Below are positions 15,113-23,300 of a stretch of DNA of 64,000 bases, in pieces (the stretch's first letter is position 1; the number at the start of each line of letters is the position of its first letter). Made by a program: the position numbers and the translations under genes. This stretch comes from an uncultured Prevotellaceae bacterium. GTDB taxonomy: Bacteria; Bacteroidota; Bacteroidia; Bacteroidales; Bacteroidaceae. The notes under the pieces were generated by a model. That model was not told the DNA's origin, did not search any database, and worked only from the letters and a program-made list of their open reading frames with translations. The DNA is taken from the NCBI GenBank assembly GCA_900318815.1, contig ONMA01000027.1, positions 1 to 64,000 on the forward strand, given 5' to 3'.

Positions 15113-16741
15113 CTATCTAAACATCCCTCCCTTTGGGAGGGCTTGGGTGGGCTTTGGGAGAGCAAGAATATCCTCCTCGCTCTTCACTCTCCTATACGGA
15201 ATGCCCCTCCCCACGTAGTACTCCCATTCCTCCTGAGAGAAGTTGCGATTCACTTGCTGATGTATGCGCTGGGCAATCTTCGGCAGAGAGATAAGGTACT
15301 GGGTGACGGTGCCGTTATACTCGCCTGTCCAGATGTAATCCTTATCGCTGCTGAAATTGAAGTCGGTGAGCCAACTGCCCGCCTGAAACAGCGTGATGGG
15401 TTTTATCTGCGCGTCGCTGGTCATCCAGAAGAGCAGTTTGCCGTCGTAGCTGGAGGAGTAGAGACGCTTGCCGTTGAGCTTCATCTTCGTCACCTGCGAG
15501 AGGTGCCCCACGAGTTTGTGTGTCTTGTCCTTGCTGTCTATCAGCCAGATGGTGCCGTCGGACATGCCGTAGGCACTGAGATGCTCGTTCTTGCTACTGG
15601 CAAAGGTGGTCACCTGTCCCGGCACGGGCACTTTCTCGTCGGTCATATCGTCGAGGCTGTTCACAAGATGCATGCCTCCTCGATGGTCGAAAAGCAGGGG
15701 CTTGTAATCTCGCCTGCCTGTACATACTACGCGGAAGTCGAGGCTCCGCGTGCCTATGATATGTTCGGTGGCCATGTCGAGCAGGGCCACGCTGTTCTCT
15801 CCCACGATAAGCAGTTGTCGACTGTCGTTGACTGCCTCAAGGCTAAATGGCCGGTCTACTTTCTCCAAGTTGATGACGCGCACCTGGTCGCCTTCGACAA
15901 CCGCCAAGTGGCCGGTGTGGCTCACGGCATAGCCCTTGCCGTTCTCGGCTACGATTACATCGCGGAAACTATAGTTCTTATCGCTCATCAGACGTGTGGT
16001 TTGCAACAGGCCGTCGTTGGAGAGGTCTTGTCCTCCCTGGTGAACAAGGATCTCTCCGTAGGTACTCACCGTCAGCAGACGATTACCCTTTGAGAATCTA
16101 TCCAAAGAGACACTGCCATTATGGACGGCATAATTACGACGGCCCCCAGCCGACTGCATCAGGGCCTGAAACACGGCGGGAACATACAGGTCGCCTCTAT
16201 AGTCTTTGGTGTAAAGGTATGAGGCGTAGGCCAGCATGTTGCCTAACTCCGTGTCACCGGTCTGGTAGATGGCGTAGGACTGGGAACCGAGGGTACGGCC
16301 TAACGAGATATAGTTGAGCGTGTCGGCCACTAACTTGGCATGTTCAGCCTCTACGCGCTGACGCTCCGCCATCTGGTAGGCATTCATCGCCTCGCTGGCC
16401 GACAATTCCGCAAGACCCTGCGCCTCGATGGCCTTCTTCCGCTCCGTCTCCGAACGAAGGGTCATCTCCTGCGCTATCTCCGACTGGCGGATAGCCTCCT
16501 GGCTGCGCTCCTCCGAGAGTACTTGCTGACCGTAAGCTATCTCCTCCATCTGCTTGCTCACACGGCGATCCACCAACGATTGCTTCTCCTGCTCGCGCAA
16601 GGCGCCAAGTTGCGTCTCCAGTGTGGCGATGCGCTCTCCGTCACGATGACGCATGTAGAGTCCCACTGCCACCGACAATAGCAACAAGAAAGCTACCGAG
16701 AGCCTCACCACCCCCTTCCAAAGGAAAAGTCTTTTCTCCAT
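15113..16741 (-). CDS. Membrane-anchored coiled-coil/WD40-like propeller protein, 542 aa
   Basis: One N-terminal membrane segment (about residues 10-30, VRLSVAFLLLLSVAVGLYMR) is followed by a long coiled coil rich in Glu, Gln and Arg (about 35-140; QREQEKQSLVDRR-like, AERQRVEAEHAK). A beta-propeller of WD40 character follows (about 175-500; KTHKLVGHLSQVTKMKLNGK, RLYSSSYDGKLLFWM, YIWTGEYNGTVTQY). No enzymatic motif is present, so it is likely a scaffold or sensor platform. It is the first gene of the operon with the kinase homologue (32 bases downstream) and the TonB receptor, under the promoter at 16766-16773. Its last residues, ALPKPTQALPKGGMFR, and the stop are encoded by palindromic repeat A at 15117-15165, so the native C-terminus has been replaced or extended. 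Confidence 0.85.
   Translation of the reverse strand: MEKRLFLWKGVVRLSVAFLLLLSVAVGLYMRHRDGERIATLETQLGALREQEKQSLVDRRVSKQMEEIAYGQQVLSEERSQEAIRQSEIAQEMTLRSETERKKAIEAQGLAELSASEAMNAYQMAERQRVEAEHAKLVADTLNYISLGRTLGSQSYAIYQTGDTELGNMLAYASYLYTKDYRGDLYVPAVFQALMQSAGGRRNYAVHNGSVSLDRFSKGNRLLTVSTYGEILVHQGGQDLSNDGLLQTTRLMSDKNYSFRDVIVAENGKGYAVSHTGHLAVVEGDQVRVINLEKVDRPFSLEAVNDSRQLLIVGENSVALLDMATEHIIGTRSLDFRVVCTGRRDYKPLLFDHRGGMHLVNSLDDMTDEKVPVPGQVTTFASSKNEHLSAYGMSDGTIWLIDSKDKTHKLVGHLSQVTKMKLNGKRLYSSSYDGKLLFWMTSDAQIKPITLFQAGSWLTDFNFSSDKDYIWTGEYNGTVTQYLISLPKIAQRIHQQVNRNFSQEEWEYYVGRGIPYRRVKSEEDILALPKPTQALPKGGMFR
15117..15165. repeat. Palindromic repeat A forming a protein C-terminus
   Basis: CTAAACATCCCTCCCTTTGG continuing into GAGGGCTTGGGTGGGCTTTG. 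On the minus strand it codes the end of the propeller protein and its stop codon. Confidence 0.8.
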
Positions 16742-16765
16742 GTCTTGTTTTTAATTATGAATATG

Positions 16766-16773
16766 CAAAGATA
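16766..16773 (-). promoter_or_regulatory. Promoter -7 box, TATCTTTG on the minus strand
   Basis: Complement of CAAAGATA, 24 bases before ATG 16741. It drives the three-gene sensing/uptake operon and is divergent from the M16 protease promoter. Confidence 0.75.
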
Positions 16774-16869
16774 CGCATTTCCTTTTGAATTAGAACGCTC
16801 TTTGCGAAAAAAATGGAACGCTCTTTGCAAAAAATGTTGTATTTATGCACCCGTATGGAGAAAAGTTTG

Positions 16870-16877
16870 TATCTTTG
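16870..16877 (+). promoter_or_regulatory. Promoter -7 box, TATCTTTG
   Basis: 39 bases before the ATG at 16917. Upstream, GAACGCTCTTTGC followed by an A-run is directly repeated (about 16793-16833), a possible regulator site shared by the two divergent promoters. Confidence 0.75.
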
Positions 16878-16916
16878 CCCCCAATTATCATAGTAAAAAC
16901 CTAAAATACAAACAAC

Positions 16917-19900
16917 ATGAAATTGTCATCTATCTTAACATCCCTCCCTTCGAAAGCCTTTGGTGTGGGCTCTCCCTTTGGAAAGGCTTGCGTAGGCTCC
17001 TTTGGTGTGGGCTCTCCTTTTGGAAAGGCTACGGGTAGGCGAGCTCTGCTCGGGAATGGAGCTTGGCTGGGGCTTTTTCTCCTCGCCCTCCTCACCGCCT
17101 GCACCGGCAAGTATCAGTATGAAGAAGTGAAGGGCGACCTTTCCGGCACCCGCATCTACACGCTGAAAAACGGCCTGAAGGTCTACCTCAGCGTCAACAA
17201 GGAAGAACCGCGCATTCAGACGTACATCGCCGTGCGCACTGGCTCGAAGAACGACCCAAGTGAAACCACGGGCCTCGCCCACTACTTAGAGCACCTGATG
17301 TTCAAGGGAACGGGCAAGTTCGGCGTCACCGACAGCCTCAAAGAGGCTCCGCTGCTGGCCGACATCGAGCGTCGCTATGAGCACTACCGCACGCTCACCG
17401 ACCCCGAAGCGCGCCGCATCGCTTATCGCGGCATCGACTCGGTGAGCCAGCTCGCCGCTCAGTACTTCATTCCCAACGAATACGACAAGCTCATGGCGGC
17501 TATCGGAGCCGAGGGAACGAATGCCTACACAAGCAACGACGTCACTTGCTACACCGAGGACATCCCCGCCAACGAGGTGGAGAACTGGGCTCGCATCCAG
17601 AGCGACCGCTTCCAGAACATGGTCATCCGAGGATTCCACACAGAGCTTGAGGCCGTCTACGAGGAGTATAACATCCACCTCACCGACGATACCGACAAAC
17701 TCTTCAACGCCCTCTTGGCTAAGCTCTTCCCTAACCATCCTTACGGAACGCAGACTACCATCGGCACACAGGAACACCTCAAGAACCCGTCCATCACTAA
17801 CATCAAGAACTACTTTAAGAAGTGGTACGTACCCAACAACGTGGCCATCTGTATGTCGGGCGACTTGAATCCCGACGAGGTCATCGCCACCATCGACAAG
17901 TACTTCGGTCAATGGCTGCCCGGCGACGATGTGGCTCAGCCTGAGTTCCCTGCACTGCCCGCCATCAACGCCCCCATCGACACCACTGTCATCGGTCTCG
18001 AGGCCGAGACGCTCTGGATGGGCTACCGCTTCGACAAGGCTTCTTCCCTACAGGCCGACACGCTGCAGGTCATTGAGCACATCCTGAGCAACGGCACCGC
18101 CGGACTCTTCGACCTCGACATCAACCAGCAGATGCTGATGGCACAGGCATGGGGCGGCGTAATGGCCATGATGGAACATTCCATGTTCATCCTTGGAGGC
18201 ACCCCGCGCGACGGCCAGACGCTCGATGAGGTGCGCGACCTCTTCCTCCAGGAAATGGAGAAACTGAAGAAGGGCGACTTCTCCGACGACCTCCTGCCTT
18301 CCGTCATCAACAACCTCAAGCTTCAGTATTACAATTCTCTTGAGAACAACCGCGCACGCGCTAATATGTATGTGCAGGCTTTCATCAACGGTACGCCGTG
18401 GGAACAGGAAGTGCAGTCGCTCAGTCGTATCGAGGGCATCACCAAGGAGCAGATCGTCAGCTTCGCCCAGCAGCATTTCTCCGACAACTATGTCACCGTG
18501 TTCAAGCGGCAGGGCGTCGACCCCTCACAGAAGAAAATCGACAAGCCCCAGATTACCCCCATCCCCACTAACCGCGACTTGGTCTCCGATTTCGTCAAGG
18601 AGATTCAGAACGCCGAGGTAAAGCCCATCCAGCCCCGCTTCGTCGACTTCAACAAAGACCTCACCTTCGGCTCCGTGCACGATGGCCGCTTCATCCCCTC
18701 CAACAGCGACCTCTCCTCCACCTCCGCGCACGAAGGTTTCCCCTTCGTGTATGTCAAAAACACCGAGAACGGCCGCTTCCAGCTCTCCTTCCACTACGAC
18801 TTCGGCGAGGAGAGCGACCTCCGCTATGCTTACGCTGCCGACTATATCGACTATCTCGGCACCGACTCCCTCACCGCCCAGCAGCTCAAGCAGCAGTTCT
18901 ACAAGCTCGCCTGCTCTTATCACATCAGCGTCTCCCCCCGCAGCATCTCCGTCTCGCTCAACGGCCTCAGCGACAACATGCCCGAGGCTCTCAGGCTCCT
19001 TGAGCACCTCCTCCAGTGTGCCAAGGTCGACAACGATGCCTACCAACAGTTCATCGCCATCCGAGAAAAGCAGCGCATCGATGCCAAGGCCGACCAGCAG
19101 ACTAACTTCCAGTACTTGGTACAGTACGGCATATACGGCCCCTACAACAGCTATCGCAACAGCATGACCGCCCAACAACTCATCGACACCGACCCGCAAC
19201 TCCTCCTCGACCTCCTCAAGGATCTCTCGCTCCACAAGCACACCCTGCTGTACTATGGCCCGATGACCGAAAGCCAGCTCGCCGAAGCCGTCACCCGGTA
19301 TCACCATACACCCACTGGTCGCGAAGGGCGGTTCTCCCGCCCCCTCACCGAGGCGAAGCACTACACCAGCCTGCCTACTCCGCAGAACGAAATCCTCCTC
19401 GCACCCTACGATGCCAAGAACATCTACATGCGTATGTATCACAATGAGCAGCGCGAGTGGAACCCCGACGAGGCGCCCATCATCGCCCTCTTCAACGAGT
19501 ACTATGGCGGCGGCATGAACACCGTCGTCTTCCAGGAACTCCGCGAGACACGGGGACTGGCCTACAACGCCTACGCCATCTACATCCAGCCGCAATACAA
19601 GGACCAGAAGGAATCTTTCTTCACACACATCATCACGCAAAACGATAAGATGATGGACTGCGTGCGACAGTTCCAGGCCATCCTCGACACCATTCCTGAG
19701 AGCGAGGCTTCCTTCCAGATTGCCAAGGACGCGCTCACCAAGCGACTCGCCAGCCAGCGCACCACCAAGTTTGCCCTCATCAACGCATGGCTCACTGCAC
19801 GCGACCGCGGCATTGACTACGACCTTAACGAGCGCATCTACAACGCTCTCCCCTCCCTCACGCTGAACGACATCGTGAAGTTTGAACAGCAGCAGATGGC

Positions 19901-20015
19901 CCGCAAACCCTACCGATATATCATCCTCGGCAACGAGAAAGACCTTGACATGAAAGCCCTCGGCCAGCTGGGACCCATCAAACGGGTGTCCACCACCGAA
20001 ATCTTTGGGTATTAA
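16917..20015 (+). CDS. M16 family zinc metalloprotease lipoprotein (pitrilysin/insulinase type), 1032 aa
   Basis: M16 proteases degrade peptides with an inverted zinc motif. Here HYLEH (H122-x-x-E125-H126) lies in GLAHYLEHLMFKGTG, and the third ligand is expected in ELEAVYEEYN about 75-80 residues later. Two M16 repeats are visible: an active N-terminal half and a second half (from about residue 590) without HxxEH, containing RETRGLAYNAYAIYIQPQ, the conserved R/Y region. The leader ends LFLLALLTAC, a lipobox, so the enzyme is lipid-anchored, probably facing the periplasm. The leader is unusually long (~62 residues) because repeat A and a piece of the 3447/35217-type element are inserted in frame. 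A strong terminator follows at 20045-20078. Confidence 0.9.
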   Translation: MKLSSILTSLPSKAFGVGSPFGKACVGSFGVGSPFGKATGRRALLGNGAWLGLFLLALLTACTGKYQYEEVKGDLSGTRIYTLKNGLKVYLSVNKEEPRIQTYIAVRTGSKNDPSETTGLAHYLEHLMFKGTGKFGVTDSLKEAPLLADIERRYEHYRTLTDPEARRIAYRGIDSVSQLAAQYFIPNEYDKLMAAIGAEGTNAYTSNDVTCYTEDIPANEVENWARIQSDRFQNMVIRGFHTELEAVYEEYNIHLTDDTDKLFNALLAKLFPNHPYGTQTTIGTQEHLKNPSITNIKNYFKKWYVPNNVAICMSGDLNPDEVIATIDKYFGQWLPGDDVAQPEFPALPAINAPIDTTVIGLEAETLWMGYRFDKASSLQADTLQVIEHILSNGTAGLFDLDINQQMLMAQAWGGVMAMMEHSMFILGGTPRDGQTLDEVRDLFLQEMEKLKKGDFSDDLLPSVINNLKLQYYNSLENNRARANMYVQAFINGTPWEQEVQSLSRIEGITKEQIVSFAQQHFSDNYVTVFKRQGVDPSQKKIDKPQITPIPTNRDLVSDFVKEIQNAEVKPIQPRFVDFNKDLTFGSVHDGRFIPSNSDLSSTSAHEGFPFVYVKNTENGRFQLSFHYDFGEESDLRYAYAADYIDYLGTDSLTAQQLKQQFYKLACSYHISVSPRSISVSLNGLSDNMPEALRLLEHLLQCAKVDNDAYQQFIAIREKQRIDAKADQQTNFQYLVQYGIYGPYNSYRNSMTAQQLIDTDPQLLLDLLKDLSLHKHTLLYYGPMTESQLAEAVTRYHHTPTGREGRFSRPLTEAKHYTSLPTPQNEILLAPYDAKNIYMRMYHNEQREWNPDEAPIIALFNEYYGGGMNTVVFQELRETRGLAYNAYAIYIQPQYKDQKESFFTHIITQNDKMMDCVRQFQAILDTIPESEASFQIAKDALTKRLASQRTTKFALINAWLTARDRGIDYDLNERIYNALPSLTLNDIVKFEQQQMARKPYRYIILGNEKDLDMKALGQLGPIKRVSTTEIFGY
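16937..17060. repeat. Composite repeat inside the M16 leader peptide
   Basis: AACATCCCTCCCTTCGAAAG, two copies of TTTGGTGTGGGCTCTCC and GGCTACGGGTAGGCGAGCTC make residues ~7-50. Together they code SLPSKAFGVGSPFGKA, VGSFGVGSPFGKAT and GRRALLGNGAW. Confidence 0.8.
19317..19350 (+). repeat. Palindrome shared between M16 coding region and the next leader
   Basis: GGTCGCGAAGGGCGGTTCTC followed by CCGCC is identical over 25 bases to 20193-20217, and similarity extends ~10-15 bases on each side. In the protease it codes GREGRFSRPLTEAKHY (about residue 801). Confidence 0.7.
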
Positions 20016-20044
20016 GACTTGAGTAAAAGCCTTCTTCCTCAGAA

Positions 20045-20078
20045 AAGCCGCCATGCATCTTGCAGGCGGCTTTTTTTT
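20045..20078 (+). terminator. Intrinsic terminator after the M16 gene
   Basis: AAGCCGCC (20045-20052) pairs with GGCGGCTT (20065-20072), followed by a run of eight Ts. Confidence 0.9.
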
Positions 20079-20120
20079 AGAAAAAAACAGGAATCATTTG
20101 CACATCTCATATTTTCTTCA

Positions 20121-20128
20121 TAATTTTG
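20121..20128 (+). promoter_or_regulatory. Promoter -7 box, TAATTTTG
   Basis: Followed by CACG, ~250 bases before the repeat-protein gene. The long leader (20135-20379) contains the palindrome at 20193-20217, complementary AGGCCAGA (about 20226) and TCTGGCCT (about 20291), and a second GGCCAGACAC (20349). No ORF is evident in it. Confidence 0.6.
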
Positions 20129-20379
20129 CACGAAAATATATTGTCTAATGCAAATATCGTTAATTTCAAACATCTTATTATTTAAAACACCCGGTCGCGA
20201 AGGGCGGTTCTCCCGCCCTCACCCCGAGGCCAGACACTAACAAAGCAAAGAGCAAACGCATGTCTCACCTACCACTAAGACTGGGGGTACTCTGGCCTGA
20301 GACCATGCAAACCTAACACTAAAAAACAAAAAAACATGATGCAAGGAAAGGCCAGACACGCATCAAAACAAAAAAATCT

Positions 20380-23300
20380 ATGATAAAAACATTCCGCTTA
20401 ATGCTGCTCGCAGCCTTCACTATGCTGTGGGGCAGCACATTTGCCGAAGAGACCGTCGTTACATGGAACGCTTCGACTGAGGTCTCTCAGGGCTTTTTCA
20501 ATGTAGGCGATGACCTCACTCTGAAATGGGAAGAGGCCAGTGGTGACCAAGCCCCTTCATACAATAGTTCGAAAACAGCTGTTTCAATGAAGACAAACAA
20601 CAAGGTGACAGTTGCCGGTGCTGATGCTAACGTAACGATTAGTGAGATTGTATTCAGCTTTGACAATTCAAGTTACCCCGGTCTTTCTGCTAATGTTGGA
20701 AGTACCTCCAGCTCTTACACCGATAACACCACCACTTGGACTGGAGAGGCTAACAGCATCACTTTCACTGCTGGTGGCGCACGCCTGATCAAGTCTATCA
20801 AGGTGACTTATACTGGCAAGGCTGCTACCGTCGCAAAGGCACCTGTGCTGAACATCACTAATTCAAATATTGCCGACACCTACGACATGGACGCTAATTC
20901 TGTATTCGTGGTGTACTATGAGAACACGGGTAATGCTGCTGCTGAGAATGCGGAACTGACCCTCTACGTCGACGGCAACGCAAACAAGACGGAATCGCTG
21001 GGACAGATTGCCATGGGAGCAACTGGTCTGTGGAAAAACATGAAGTACGACCTGACCAACCTTGCTGCAGGCGATCATCAGGTCTACTTGTCACTGACTG
21101 CCGACAACGCAGACGCTTTCACTACTGAGGCCAAGACCGTGACCTTCACGAAGGCTGCTCCCGAGGCTACTTTCACCGTAACCGCTGAGAATGTGACGGT
21201 TCCTTACGATGCTACCAGCTTCGAAGTCAAGGCTACCGTTACAAACACCAGCGATGTGGCTGCTACAGGCGTTCAATTGCTGTTGCAGCGCAACGCCCAG
21301 AATGTGGTTGCTCCTCAGACCTTCGATTTCGCTGCCAACGAAAGCAAGGAGGTGACCTTCACTATTACAGCTCCCGAAGGTGGCTTCACTGCCGGCACAA
21401 CCAACTACTGGGTGTATGTTAAGGCATACGAGAAGAACAAGGCTACGCAAGAAGTTACCGTAACTGTCGAAGAGGCTCCCTTCGTAGAGAAGAAGGACCT
21501 GGCTATCACAGAAATCTTAGGTACGCTCGATTTAGGAAAAACAACGAATGATGTTCGCATTAGCGTGCAGAATAATGGTAATGTAGATATCACCGACGCT
21601 CCTGTCACGCTGAAGGCTGGCGAGAGCACGCTTGGCACGGCCACTGTTTCGGCTACAGCTGGACAATATGGCTGGTGTACCATCGCTGTTGCATCAGAAG
21701 GCTTGCAGGCTGGCCAGCTGGCCGTTACTGCTACCGTCGAGGTGGAGGGTGACGAAACCCCCGCCGACAACACCATGGAAGCTACACTGACCGTCAACGC
21801 CGCTGCCGCTCCCGAGGCTACCTTCACCGTCACTGCCGAGGATGTGACGGTTCCGTATGATGCCACCAGCTTCGAAATCAAGGCTACTATCAAGAACACC
21901 AGCGAGGTGACGGCCAACGGCCTCACCGTGCAGCTGCTGAAGGGCATCACGGAGGTCGACTCCAAGACCCTCAACGAATCGCTTGCTCCCGGTGCAGAGG
22001 TGGAAGTGACCTTCACTATCAACGAGATTGACAAGAACGCCCTGAAGTACTATGTCCGAGTGGGAAACAAGGCTCAGGCCGAGGTGACCGTTACCTACGC
22101 CGAGGCTCCTGTTGCACAGACGGTTGACATGGCTCTGACCCAGATTCAGGGTGTGAGCGAGATTAACCTGAGTCAGGAGAATACGGTGATGGTGTGGTAC
22201 AAGAACGAAGGCAATGTGGCTACGACCGCAACCATCAGTGCTACGCTCAACGGCACCGCCCTGACGGCCCAGACTGTTGAGAACGTAGCTGCCGAAGTCC
22301 AGAACTACGTCACGTTCACGCTCCCCGTTGAGGGTCTGACTGCTGGCGAGACCGCTACCTTCGAGGCTACCATTGCCGCCGAAGGTGATACCAACGCCGA
22401 GAACAACACGATGAGCAAGACGCTGAACATTGTCAGTGGCGAGACAAATCCCGCCGCCGAAATTGCCATCAACCCCATCAGTGGCTGGGAAGTTCAGGCT
22501 GGCGAACAGGAAGTCTCTGTAACCGTTACGCTGTTCAACAACGGCGAGGTGGAAGCCAAAGACGTGAAGGTAGAGCTGTACAAGAGCTATGGCGACAACC
22601 TGTGCGAACCGCAGACTGTCGACGTTCCCGTTGGTGAGGGTACCAACTGGAAGAACATCACCTTCAGGTTCAACTACACCTTCGAGGCTGGCAAGGACTA
22701 TGAGTTCACTGCCTATACAAACTACGTGGATGCAGACAACAGCAACCAGATGCAGAAGTTCACGCTCACCTGCCCGGTTCCCGTGGCCGATGTAGCTATT
22801 GCCAAGATAGCCAACATCGAGGCAACCACCGAGGACAACGTGAAGGTGAATGCTACGCTGAAGAACAACAGCACCTTCGCCGCCAAGGAAGTGAAGGTGG
22901 GTGTGTACAAGGTGGAGGACTTAGAGTATAAGTTGGTAGGCATTCAGCAGACTGTTGAGGAGATTGCCGCTGGAGAAGAGGCTGGCGTAGAGTTCAGCCT
23001 CGGTCAGATGGAGGCAGGCAACTATACCTATTATGTACGTATTCTCAGCATCGACGGCACTACCGTTACCACCACGCGCGACGTAACCATCAAAGTATCT
23101 GAGCCAGTTGTGCCCGTCATCGACGTAGCCTTGACACAGATGAGCCTGACCAATGGCCATATTGACCTGGCTGCAGCGTCGAACATCCTCACGCTCTGGG
23201 TCGAGAACAAAGGTAATGTAGCTGCCGATGCTACTGTCAACGTCACGCTGAACGGCACTGCCTTAGAGAGTCATTCGGTCAATCTGAAGGCCGGGAAAAG

